DNA from: an uncultured Holophagales bacterium
Lineage (GTDB): Bacteria > Acidobacteriota > Thermoanaerobaculia > UBA5066
DNA length: 8,842 bases
Assembly (NCBI GenBank): GCA_937864895.1
Contig: CALMDF010000436.1
Span: 1-8,842 of the forward strand
Direction of reading: 5' to 3'
This document shows positions 1 through 6,362 of this stretch, piece by piece (positions within the stretch are counted from its first letter, which is position 1; the number at the start of each line of letters is the position of its first letter). A model generated the notes under the pieces. That model saw nothing but the letters and a program-made list of their open reading frames with translations, searched no databases and was not told the DNA's origin. A program made the translations under genes and the position numbers.

Positions 1-611
1 AACGTGCCGATCAGCTCCCCCGCCGCCGCCGCCTCCGCCATCGCCGCCCGGAGCGTCGCGTCGAAGGCGTCGAAGTCGAGGTCGAGCTCCACGAGGACGA
101 GCTCCCGGCCGCGCTTCGCCGACTCCCCGACCCTGTGACGCTCGTAGTCGGAGAGGTAGCCGTCGATGTCGCCCGGAAGAGCGGGGGCCGCCGCAGGGCC
201 CTCTGACCGCGCCGCATCGACGGCGCGGGCGAGGCGGAGGTGGAGGGGCTCATCGAGTGCCGGCGACTCCTCTCCCCCGGCGACCCGGGAGACCAGCGAA
301 CCGATCGCCGAGAGGCCGTCCCGCACCGCGGCGCGCGCGGCCGGCGACGGGGCGATGCGCCCCATCCGGAGGTCGTCCAGGAGCGCTTCCAGGGCGTGCG
401 CGGCGTCCGCGATTCCCTCGAATCCGACCATCGCCGCCACCCCCTTCAGCGAGTGGACGGAGCGGAAGAGCGCGTTCACCGCCCCCGGGTTCGGGTCGTC
501 CCCCTGGTCGTCGAGGGAGTCGATGCACGAGCCGGACTCCTCGAGGAGCGACCCCGCCTCGTTCAGGAACTCGTCGGCGAGACTGTCGCCGAAGCGCTTC
601 CGGGGGGTCAC
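1..611 (-). CDS. cheA: CheA-like chemotaxis histidine kinase, N-terminal part (Hpt domain), runs off the window
   Basis: The 203 codons visible are the N-terminus of a CheA-type kinase; the 3' end lies beyond base 1. Residues 12-90 form a histidine phosphotransfer (Hpt/P1) domain with the signature FRSVHSLKG, whose His53 is the expected phosphorylated residue, followed by the conserved MVGFEGIADAAHALE helix. An Ala/Pro/Glu-rich linker (about 110-148) leads to GYLSDYERHRVGESAKRGRE and a beta-rich stretch ending AAGELIGT, which resembles the region after the Hpt in FrzE/CheA-type kinases. The dimerisation, ATPase and CheW-like domains would lie downstream. In the family, ATP-dependent autophosphorylation on this His feeds a receiver protein; the receiver gene directly upstream is the obvious partner. 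The start is GTG at 611, overlapping the receiver's TGA by four bases (GTGA), with GGGAG five bases upstream. Family is secure; whether it drives flagella, pili or another output cannot be told from here. Confidence 0.88.
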   Translation of the reverse strand, partial: MTPRKRFGDSLADEFLNEAGSLLEESGSCIDSLDDQGDDPNPGAVNALFRSVHSLKGVAAMVGFEGIADAAHALEALLDDLRMGRIAPSPAARAAVRDGLSAIGSLVSRVAGGEESPALDEPLHLRLARAVDAARSEGPAAAPALPGDIDGYLSDYERHRVGESAKRGRELVLVELDLDFDAFDATLRAAMAEAAAAGELIGT

Positions 612-1030
612 GTCGTCTCCCGGGTCCGGGCCTCGAGGGCCTCCGCGAGGACCCTGTCGAACGTCTCGGCGTCGAAGGGCTTTCCGAGGTAGCCGTCGGC
701 TCCGGCCTTCCGGGCCCGGGCCGCATCCTCCGCGTCCCGCTCGGTCGACACGGCGACGACCGGAAGCCGGCTCTGCTCGGGCCGCGAGCGGATCATGCGG
801 ATCAGCTCGAGACCGGAGAGAGTCGGCATGTTGACGTCCGTCAGGACGAGGTCGAAAGAAGTCCTCGGCAGTTCCCTGAGCGCCTCGAAGCCGTTCTCCG
901 CCTCGACGACCTCGATCTCCCTGCCGGTCTTCCTCGCCCAGCGATCGAGAGCCTGGCGGATCAGCATCCGCGCGGGACCGGAGTCGTCGACGACGAGAAC
1001 GTGCCGACGGACCCGGTCCTGGCTCGTCAC
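608..1030 (-). CDS. Single-domain response regulator (CheY-like receiver)
   Basis: A 140-residue protein that is only a receiver domain with no output domain, like CheY. The acidic pair Asp15-Asp16 lies in HVLVVDDS, the phosphoacceptor is Asp65 in LVLTDVNMP, the switch residue is Ser95 in VVAVSTE, and Lys117 is in YLGKPF, so all residues needed for phosphorylation are present. It probably takes phosphate from the CheA-like kinase encoded immediately downstream and signals by protein-protein contact. The start is GTG at 1030, overlapping the TGA of the transglutaminase gene by four bases, with GGAG five bases upstream; the reading frame is open much further upstream, but that part overlaps the transglutaminase gene and is not homologous. 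The stop overlaps the start of cheA by four bases, which supports translational coupling and tight stoichiometry between the two. A specific cheY assignment is not justified because many single-domain receivers serve other pathways. Confidence 0.93.
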   Translation of the reverse strand: MTSQDRVRRHVLVVDDSGPARMLIRQALDRWARKTGREIEVVEAENGFEALRELPRTSFDLVLTDVNMPTLSGLELIRMIRSRPEQSRLPVVAVSTERDAEDAARARKAGADGYLGKPFDAETFDRVLAEALEARTRETT

Positions 1031-1884
1031 GGGCGCTCCGCCCCCGGAGAAAGGTCGACGGCTTCGACGACCCTGAGGCGCGGCCGGGCGAAGAGGCCGT
1101 CCCGGGCCCTGAGGGCGAGGGCCGGGCCCCGCGAGAGGACCGTCAGCCCGAACCCGTCCGGCGGGGCTTCCGGGAGGGCGAGGTGCCGGGCGGTGACCGT
1201 GTTCGCGAGGCCGCCGGGGTCGGACGGAACCCATCCCAGTCCCGGCACGAAGACCTCGATCCAGCGGTGGCGGACCCCGCTGATCCCTTCGTTGAACAGC
1301 TCCTGCGTGTTTCCCGTCAGCTCGCTCGGCTCCCGGGCCGTCAGGATTCCGGTCACCTGCCTCGCGGGGATGCCTCCCCGGCGAAGGAGGTCTGCCGCGA
1401 GGAGCGAGCGGCCGACGCACGATCCGCGGCGGCTGCGATGGCACGACACGGCGCTCTCCTCCAGGAGGCTGGGGAGCTCGTAGCGAATCCGCTTCGCGAC
1501 CCACGAGACGACGCGCTCCACGGCCTCGAGCTGGGTGACGGCACCCCTGAGGAGCATCCTCGAGAGGTCTTCCAGCTCGTCGTCGGCGGGGAGCGGTTCG
1601 GTCAGAAGGACCCGGGCCTCGGCGGGAAGCGGGCGGGGGTCGACGGGAAAGGGAGCCGTGTCGCGGAGGGGCGACGCGTCCACCTCGACCGTCGCCACCA
1701 GCGACCGCCCGTCGGGCGATGAGAGGGCGACGCGGTACCCGGGTCCCTCCACCGGGCGGACGGACTTCCACGGTTCCGGCCCTTCCACCAGGTATCGGGC
1801 CGTCTCCACCTCGCGCGGACGCGGCGCCGCCCCCATCCCGAGACCCGGGAGGAGGACGAGCGCGAGCGCCAGCGCGCGGGTCAT
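1027..1884 (-). CDS. Exported transglutaminase-like cysteine-protease-fold protein
   Basis: A 285-residue protein with a hydrophobic N-terminus (about residues 3-20, LALALVLLPGLGMGAA) that looks like a signal peptide, so it probably acts in the periplasm or at the envelope. The C-terminal half carries the transglutaminase-like core: Cys156 in RRGSCVGRSLLAADLLRRGG, followed by GIPARQVTG, His206 in RHRWIEVFVPGLGW and Asp222 in PSDPGG. This is the Cys-His-Asp triad order of the superfamily, and all three are present, so it is likely active as a peptidase or amidase; the substrate is not known. Residues 25-110 are a poorly conserved N-terminal region. The ATG at 1884 overlaps the nusB stop by four bases (ATGA), and its stop overlaps the receiver start (GTGA). 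It therefore sits inside the operon between nusB and the signalling genes. Any role in sensing is inference from position only. Confidence 0.88.
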   Translation of the reverse strand: MTRALALALVLLPGLGMGAAPRPREVETARYLVEGPEPWKSVRPVEGPGYRVALSSPDGRSLVATVEVDASPLRDTAPFPVDPRPLPAEARVLLTEPLPADDELEDLSRMLLRGAVTQLEAVERVVSWVAKRIRYELPSLLEESAVSCHRSRRGSCVGRSLLAADLLRRGGIPARQVTGILTAREPSELTGNTQELFNEGISGVRHRWIEVFVPGLGWVPSDPGGLANTVTARHLALPEAPPDGFGLTVLSRGPALALRARDGLFARPRLRVVEAVDLSPGAERP

Positions 1885-2345
1885 CGGCTTCCCGCCGGCG
1901 CCGCCCTGGGCCGTCGCGGCGAGGGCGCCTCCCGCGGTCCGAAGAGAGTTCGGCGGATGCCGTCCAGGACGCCGTTGATGAAGGGCGCCGAGGACGGGGT
2001 CGAGAACTTCTTGGCGATCTCCACGGCCTCGTCGATGACGACGGGGTCCGGGGTCTCGTCCTCGTGGATCAGCTCGTAGAGGGCCACGCGCAGGAGGTTC
2101 CGGTCCACGGCGGGCATCCGGCCGAGCCTCCAGTGCTCCGACTGCTTTCCGAGCCTCTCGTCGAGCTCCGGGAGGCGCGCGATCGTCCCGAGGACGAGCC
2201 GCGAGGCGTATTCCTGGACGTCGGGAGTCGCGCTCACGTACTCGTCGGTCCGGGCGAACATCTCTTCCGGCTCCGTGCCGGCGATGTCACGCTGGTAGAG
2301 GAGCTGGAGCGCAAGCTCCCGGGCCCGACGCCTCCGGCCGCTCAT
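1881..2345 (-). CDS. nusB: Transcription antitermination factor NusB
   Basis: A 154-residue NusB. Family landmarks are the arginine-rich start RRRRARELALQLLYQ (residues 4-18, the boxA RNA-contacting helix), WRLGRMPAVDRNLLRVALYE (72-91), PVVIDEAVEIAKKFS (101-115) and FINGVLDGI (122-130). NusB binds boxA RNA together with NusE (ribosomal protein S10) and promotes antitermination on rRNA operons. The last 17 or so residues (PREAPSPRRPRAAPAGSR region) are a basic, proline/alanine-rich tail beyond the usual NusB end. The start is ATG at 2345, eight bases after the ribH stop, with GGGG five bases upstream; the frame is open further upstream but that stretch overlaps ribH and has no NusB similarity. 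ribH followed by nusB is a common bacterial arrangement. The stop overlaps the transglutaminase start by four bases. Confidence 0.97.
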   Translation of the reverse strand: MSGRRRRARELALQLLYQRDIAGTEPEEMFARTDEYVSATPDVQEYASRLVLGTIARLPELDERLGKQSEHWRLGRMPAVDRNLLRVALYELIHEDETPDPVVIDEAVEIAKKFSTPSSAPFINGVLDGIRRTLFGPREAPSPRRPRAAPAGSR

Positions 2346-2353
2346 GGCGACCC

Positions 2354-2836
2354 CTACCGGGCCGGCGAGGCCGCTCGCAGTCGCGCGCGGAGATCCGCCA
2401 GCTCGACGGCCGCCGTCGCCGCCTCGAAGCCCTTGTTGCCGCCCTTGGCGCCCGATCGTTCCAGCGCCTGCTCGAGCGAATCGCACGTGAGGACGCCGAA
2501 AGTGATCGGAATGTCGAGCTCGAGACCGACCTGGAAGGTCCCCTTGGCGACCTCGGTCGCCACGTAGTCGAAGTGCGGCGTTCCGCCCCGGATCACGGCA
2601 CCCAGCGCCACGAGGGCGTCGAAGCCACCGAGCTTTGCGAGGTCGCGCAGCGCGAGCGGGATCTCCCAGGAGCCGGGCACCTTCACGACGGTCACGGCGT
2701 TCTCGGCCGCACCGAGACGCCGGAAGGCGTCGAGGGCCCCGTCGAGGAGGCGGGAAACGACGATGTCGTTGGTCCGGGAGGCGACGATGCCGAACCGCCG
2801 CCCGTCGGCGCGTAGCTGACCCTCGAGCACGTTCAT
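2354..2836 (-). CDS. ribH: 6,7-dimethyl-8-ribityllumazine synthase
   Basis: A 160-residue lumazine synthase, the penultimate enzyme of riboflavin synthesis, which condenses 5-amino-6-ribitylaminouracil with 3,4-dihydroxy-2-butanone 4-phosphate. The motifs are in order: VPGSWEIP (residues 53-60, substrate-binding loop), GAVIRGGTPHFDYV (79-92) with the catalytic His88, FGVLTCDSLEQA (113-124), and Arg127 followed by SGAKGGNKG (128-136), which binds phosphate. Length is normal for the family. The start is ATG at 2836, seven bases after the adenosine kinase stop; a GAGG overlapping that stop region lies about six bases upstream. No other riboflavin gene is visible, so the pathway genes must be elsewhere or outside the window. 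The family normally assembles as a pentamer or a 60-subunit capsid; which form applies here cannot be read from the sequence. Confidence 0.97.
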   Translation of the reverse strand: MNVLEGQLRADGRRFGIVASRTNDIVVSRLLDGALDAFRRLGAAENAVTVVKVPGSWEIPLALRDLAKLGGFDALVALGAVIRGGTPHFDYVATEVAKGTFQVGLELDIPITFGVLTCDSLEQALERSGAKGGNKGFEAATAAVELADLRARLRAASPAR

Positions 2837-2843
2837 GACCGCC

Positions 2844-3917
2844 TCAGTCTAGCAGAGAGAGGCGCCCGGACCCACGGACGGATCCGCCTCCGCCGCCGGG
2901 GTTTCCGGCCCCGCGGAGGCGCCCGGCGAGCGTTTCCGAGAGGGGGCCGCCGAAGCTCTCGGCGTAACGTTCCAGGAGCTCCTCGAGCGTCCAGCGTTTC
3001 GCCTGCGGGCCGAGCGTTTCGAGGCAGAGAACGGCCGCGACGGCTCCGATCCGGCCGGCCTCTTCCCACGGGAGCCCCCGGAGGCGCGAGGCGACGAGGC
3101 CCGAGCGGAAGGCGTCCCCGACCCCGGTCGGGTCGATGGCCGCGCTCCGGAGCCTCGCGGGGGGGATCCGGACCGCCCGCGCCCCGCCCGGCTCGTCCGA
3201 AGAGCCGCCTCGAAGGGCGATCGTCGCGCCTTCCTCGCCGCGCGTGATGACGAGGACAGGCACCTTCGCCGCCAGCTCGGCCTCGGACAGCCCCGTCTTC
3301 TTCTCGATGATCCCGAACTCGTACTCGTTCCCGATGAGCATCGCCGCGCCGTCGAGGCCGTCCATCAGGTCGGCTCCGTCGAGGCGCGCCACCTGCTGGC
3401 TCGGGTCGTAGACCCAGGGAATCCCCAGCTCGCGGCACTCGTTCGCGTGCTGCCGCATCGCTGCCGGGTCGCTCGGGCAGATGAGGGCGAGGGCGACCGA
3501 TCCCGGCGCGAAGGACCGGAACGTCAGCTCCGACGCCCGCGCCATCGCGCCGGCGTAGAAGGTGGCGATCTGGTTCTGCTCCTCGTCGGTCGAGACGAAG
3601 AACGACGCCGTGAAGACGTCGTCGCAGAGCTTCATGTCCGAGACGTCGCAGCCCTGCTCGCCGAGCCAGGCGCGGTAGTCGGCGGCGTCCTGCCCCGCCG
3701 TGGCGAAGATCGACGGTGTGACGCCGAAGAGGGCGAGGCCGTAGGCGATGTTCGGCGCCACGCCGCCCCGCACGCGCCGCATCTCGTCCACGAGGAAAGA
3801 CACCGAGAGGCGGTGCATCCGGTCGGGGACGACGACGTCCTGGAACTTCCCGGGGAACCTCATCAGGTAGTCGAACGCCACCGAGCCGGTGACGACGACC
3901 TTCGAGCCGACGTTCAT
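2844..3917 (-). CDS. adoK: PfkB-family adenosine kinase (mycobacterial AdoK type)
   Basis: A 357-residue ribokinase/PfkB-family kinase. It opens with VVVTGSVAFDYLMRFPGKF and carries RGGVAPNIAYGLALFG (residues 50-65, substrate-side glycine motif), DPSQQVARL (171-179), IGNEYEFG (195-202) and the family signature DPTGVGDAFRSG (262-273) with catalytic base Asp268. From memory these segments closely resemble Mycobacterium tuberculosis adenosine kinase, including GSxAxDxLMRFPG, LSVSFLVD and IATFYAGAM, rather than the eukaryotic enzyme or generic sugar kinases, so the predicted reaction is adenosine plus ATP to AMP plus ADP. The direct coupling to methylthioadenosine phosphorylase upstream fits purine salvage from S-adenosylmethionine by-products. 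The start is ATG at 3917, overlapping the mtnP stop (ATGA). The last 18 residues are a Gly/Ser-rich tail without family counterpart. Another nucleoside or sugar as substrate cannot be excluded. Confidence 0.85.
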   Translation of the reverse strand: MNVGSKVVVTGSVAFDYLMRFPGKFQDVVVPDRMHRLSVSFLVDEMRRVRGGVAPNIAYGLALFGVTPSIFATAGQDAADYRAWLGEQGCDVSDMKLCDDVFTASFFVSTDEEQNQIATFYAGAMARASELTFRSFAPGSVALALICPSDPAAMRQHANECRELGIPWVYDPSQQVARLDGADLMDGLDGAAMLIGNEYEFGIIEKKTGLSEAELAAKVPVLVITRGEEGATIALRGGSSDEPGGARAVRIPPARLRSAAIDPTGVGDAFRSGLVASRLRGLPWEEAGRIGAVAAVLCLETLGPQAKRWTLEELLERYAESFGGPLSETLAGRLRGAGNPGGGGGSVRGSGRLSLLD

Positions 3918-4774
3918 TTCCAGTACCTTTCCATGAGGAGCGCGAGGCGCTCGCGGGCGGGGGCCGGGATCTTCCCGGGGTCGGAGAGGACCGCGAAGCG
4001 CATCGCGCCGTCGCAGTCGGGCGGGCGATCGGGGTCGAGCGAGGAGACGGCTCTCGCGAGCACCCGGCCGGCGGTCTCGGCGTTCTGCCGGAGCACGGCG
4101 AGGACGGCCTCCACCGTGACCGGGGCTTCCTCCTCGTGCCAGCAGTCGTAGTCGGTCACGAGGCACATCGTGGCGTAGTCGATCTCCGCCTCGCGGCAGA
4201 GCTTCGCCTCGGTGGCGTTCGTCATCCCGATGACGTCCACCCCCCAAGAGCGGTAAAGGCGCGACTCTGCGAGCGTCGAGAACTGCGGCCCCTCCATGCA
4301 GAGGTAGGTCCCGCCCCGGTGCGCCGCCGCGCCCGTTCCGGCGGCCGCCGCCTCGAGGACGCCGAGGAGGTGCGCGGAGACGGGGTGCGAGAACGACACG
4401 TGGGCCACGCACCCGTCGCCGAAAAACGTCGAGCGGCGGCCCTTCGTGAGGTCGAGGAACTGGTCGGCCAGAACGATGTCCGTCGGCCTGTAGGCGAGCT
4501 TCATCGATCCGCAGGCCGAGGAGGAGACGAGGTAGGAGCAGCCCAGCTTCCGGAAGCCCCAGACGTTCGCCCGGTAGTTCACCTCGGACGGGAGGACGCG
4601 GTGCCCCCGCCCGTGGCGGGCGAGAAATGCCACGGGGACGCCCGAGAGCTCGCCGAGGACGAACGCGTCGGAGGGATCGCCGAACGGCGTCGCGACCGTC
4701 TCCTCCCCCGTGACGACGAGCCCGGGGAGCGAGTAGAGGCCGGAGCCGCCGACGAGGCCGATCCGTTTCGTCAA
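3914..4774 (-). CDS. mtnP: S-methyl-5'-thioadenosine phosphorylase (TTG start)
   Basis: A 286-residue type II nucleoside phosphorylase. It cleaves methylthioadenosine, a by-product of polyamine and other S-adenosylmethionine-consuming reactions, with phosphate to adenine and methylthioribose 1-phosphate. Visible motifs are IGLVGGSGLYSLPGL (residues 5-19), FLARHGRGHRVLPSEVNYRAN (50-70, phosphate-binding His/Arg region), MEGPQFSTLAESRLYRSWG (160-178) and IGMTNATEAKL (182-192). The VTDYDCWHEE segment (206-215) is the feature that favours methylthioadenosine over guanosine/inosine, because MTAP enzymes share the DYDCW sequence. The natural start is TTG at 4774: it overlaps the oxidoreductase TGA by four bases (TTGA), has GGAGG five bases upstream, and gives the conserved N-terminus. 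The frame is open further upstream to 4936, but that part has no similarity and lies inside the oxidoreductase gene. The stop overlaps the adenosine kinase start. Confidence 0.94.
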   Translation of the reverse strand: MTKRIGLVGGSGLYSLPGLVVTGEETVATPFGDPSDAFVLGELSGVPVAFLARHGRGHRVLPSEVNYRANVWGFRKLGCSYLVSSSACGSMKLAYRPTDIVLADQFLDLTKGRRSTFFGDGCVAHVSFSHPVSAHLLGVLEAAAAGTGAAAHRGGTYLCMEGPQFSTLAESRLYRSWGVDVIGMTNATEAKLCREAEIDYATMCLVTDYDCWHEEEAPVTVEAVLAVLRQNAETAGRVLARAVSSLDPDRPPDCDGAMRFAVLSDPGKIPAPARERLALLMERYWK

Positions 4775-5721
4775 CCGAGCCTCCGCCGGACTTCCTCCTG
4801 GACGTCGAGGGCGAGCTTGAGCGCCGCGCGCCCGGCCTCCCCGGAGACGGCGGGCTCCGTCCGCGTGCGGCAGGCCTCCAGGAACGCGCCATCCTCGGCG
4901 GTGAGGGGGTCGGCCGGGACGACGTCCACGGGCCACTCCATGATCCGGGGCGGCCCGCTCAGGCGGTCGAGGCGGTAGGCCTTCACGTCCCGGGCCTGCG
5001 TGTCGATGGAGAAGTACCAGTCGGGCTGGAAGAAGCGGAACTTCCGGGTCTTCTCCGTCGAGACGCGCGAGGCGGTGAGGTTCGCGACGCAGCCCCCCTC
5101 GAACTCGATTCGGATCGAGGCGATGTCGACCTTCTTCGAGAGGATCGGCACGCCGACGGCGTGGATCGCCGTCACCGGCTTCTTGACGATCTCGAGCGCG
5201 ATGTCGAGGTCGTGGACGAGGAGGTCGAGGACGACGTCCACGTCGAGGGCGCGGGGGACGAAGACGCCGAGGCGGTGCGCCTCGATGAACTTCGGCTCCG
5301 TGACGAGCGGGAGGACGGCGACGACCGCCGGGTTGAAGCGCTCGATGTGCCCCACCTGGAGGACCCGCCCGTTCCCGCGGGCGACCGCGATGAGGCGATC
5401 GGCCTCCTCGAGGGTCACCGTCATCGGCTTCTCGACCATCACGTCGGCGCCCCCCGCGAGGAGTTCCTCGGCGACCTCGGCGTGGGTCGACGTCGGCGTC
5501 GCGACGACGACGGCGGTGGCGCCCCGGTCGAGCAGCTCCCTGACGGAGCGGCAGCGGACGAGGCCGGAGGCGCCGTGCTTCGCCTCGATCTCGGCGGCGG
5601 CGTCGTCGCTGGCCTCCACGAACCCGACGGGCTCTGAGGCGGGAAGCTCGGTGAGGATGCGGGCGTGGTGGCGCCCGAGGTAGCCGCAGCCGGCGATGCC
5701 GGTCCTGATCTTTTCGGACAT
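4771..5721 (-). CDS. Gfo/Idh/MocA-family NAD(P)-dependent oxidoreductase, possibly UDP-GlcNAc 3-dehydrogenase (GnnA) like
   Basis: A 316-residue sugar-type dehydrogenase. The N-terminal Rossmann fold shows TGIAGCGYLGRHHARIL (residues 7-23), VVVATPTSTHAEVAEELL (71-88) and the family EKP motif (97-99, the lysine being catalytic). The C-terminal domain has LQVGHIERFNPAV (121-133), FIEAHRLGVFVPR (145-157), VVLDLLVHDLDIAL (163-176) with His170 and Asp171 in the active-site helix, and GCVANLTASRVSTEKTRKFRFFQPD (210-234). The HIERFNP, EAHR and HDLD segments resemble the subgroup found in lipid A clusters, including GnnA, which oxidises UDP-GlcNAc at C3 before transamination; no lpx gene or GnnB-type aminotransferase is visible here, so substrate remains open. 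ATG at 5721 is preferred over the adjacent TTG at 5724 because the CGGG before it leaves too little room for the TTG. The gap after the HAD stop is 13 bases. The stop overlaps mtnP. Confidence 0.85.
   Translation of the reverse strand: MSEKIRTGIAGCGYLGRHHARILTELPASEPVGFVEASDDAAAEIEAKHGASGLVRCRSVRELLDRGATAVVVATPTSTHAEVAEELLAGGADVMVEKPMTVTLEEADRLIAVARGNGRVLQVGHIERFNPAVVAVLPLVTEPKFIEAHRLGVFVPRALDVDVVLDLLVHDLDIALEIVKKPVTAIHAVGVPILSKKVDIASIRIEFEGGCVANLTASRVSTEKTRKFRFFQPDWYFSIDTQARDVKAYRLDRLSGPPRIMEWPVDVVPADPLTAEDGAFLEACRTRTEPAVSGEAGRAALKLALDVQEEVRRRLG
4780..4784 (-). promoter_or_regulatory. Shine-Dalgarno sequence deciding the TTG start of mtnP
   Basis: GGAGG on the minus strand, five bases before the TTG at 4774-4772, inside the last codons of the oxidoreductase gene. 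It is the full consensus and there is no ATG or GTG with comparable placement and homology, so it supports the rare start codon. Confidence 0.8.
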
Positions 5722-5734
5722 CAAACCCGGGAGT

Positions 5735-6358
5735 TTAGCGGAGCCGGGGCCCCGGAACGAGACCGGGGAGCTCGGCGAGCCGTTCGATGCGGCCTCCGCG
5801 ACCGTGGCCGAGCCCCACGAACCGTACGGGCGCCGCGGCCGCGGCCTGCTCGTCGAAGCGCGAGTCCCCGACGAAGAGGCACTCCTCGAGAGGTGTCCCG
5901 ACGCGGCTGGCCGCGAGCCGGACTACGGCCGGGTCGGGCTTCCCCGCTCCCGCCTCGTCGGCGGAGGCCGTCGCGTCGAGGAGGGGAAGGAGCCCGTGCA
6001 GGTCCAGGACCCGGCGGGCGAGGGGCGCGGTCGTGTTCGTCGCGAGCGCGGTCCGGATTCCCCGCCGCCGGAGCTCCGAGAGAACTTCCCTCGCCTCGGG
6101 GTTCGGGCGGATCTCCCCGAGGTGCTCCTCGAAGAGGCGGGCGTACGCCGCCTCGATCTCCGCCACGGTCCGTTCCGGCATGTAGGCGGCCCGGTCGGCC
6201 GCGGCCCCGTTTCCGTAGATCGAGTCGAACTCGGCCCGGGCGACGGGCTCGTGGCCGAAGTGGACGAGCGTCCGGTTGTAGACCCTGAACCAGGCGTCCT
6301 CCGAGAAGACGAGGACGCCGTCCATGTCGAAGAGGACGGCGCGGACGGGAGAGACCAA
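5735..6358 (-). CDS. HAD-superfamily hydrolase (subfamily IA phosphatase/phosphoglucomutase-like)
   Basis: About 207 residues from the TTG start at 6358. All four HAD motifs are present: motif I RAVLFDMDGVL with nucleophile Asp11 and acid/base Asp13; motif II Thr107 in TALATNTTA; motif III Lys140 in AGKPDP; motif IV GDSRFDEQA with Asp165 and Asp169, which bind Mg2+. A helical cap domain (about residues 18-85) lies between motifs I and II, typical of small-molecule phosphatases and beta-phosphoglucomutase relatives. The substrate cannot be told; phosphoglycolate, sugar phosphates and similar metabolites are all possible. Start choice is uncertain: TTG at 6358 has GGAGG five bases upstream, while ATG at 6382 adds eight residues (MIRGPEVP) but has no ribosome-binding site and lies in the loop of a strong inverted repeat. 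The same frame stays open far upstream through the hydrolase gene, but that part is not protein-like. The stop is TAA, unlike the TGA used by most neighbours. Confidence 0.88.
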   Translation of the reverse strand: MVSPVRAVLFDMDGVLVFSEDAWFRVYNRTLVHFGHEPVARAEFDSIYGNGAAADRAAYMPERTVAEIEAAYARLFEEHLGEIRPNPEAREVLSELRRRGIRTALATNTTAPLARRVLDLHGLLPLLDATASADEAGAGKPDPAVVRLAASRVGTPLEECLFVGDSRFDEQAAAAAPVRFVGLGHGRGGRIERLAELPGLVPGPRLR

Positions 6359-6362
6359 CGGC

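Noticed and set aside
257..1483. A 408-codon plus-strand frame opposite cheA, the receiver and the transglutaminase gene.
   Set aside because: It crosses three real genes with clear motifs on the other strand and its product is Arg/Pro-rich nonsense.
3918..4892. An upstream extension of the adenosine kinase frame.
   Set aside because: The extension lies within mtnP and the oxidoreductase in another frame, has no kinase similarity, and the kinase N-terminus matches the family exactly from the ATG at 3917.
5744..5755. A perfect 12-base palindrome CCGGGGCCCCGG near the end of the HAD gene, considered as a terminator.
   Set aside because: It lies inside the last codons (Pro-Gly-Pro-Arg region), has no loop and no U-tract, and the next gene starts only a few bases downstream.
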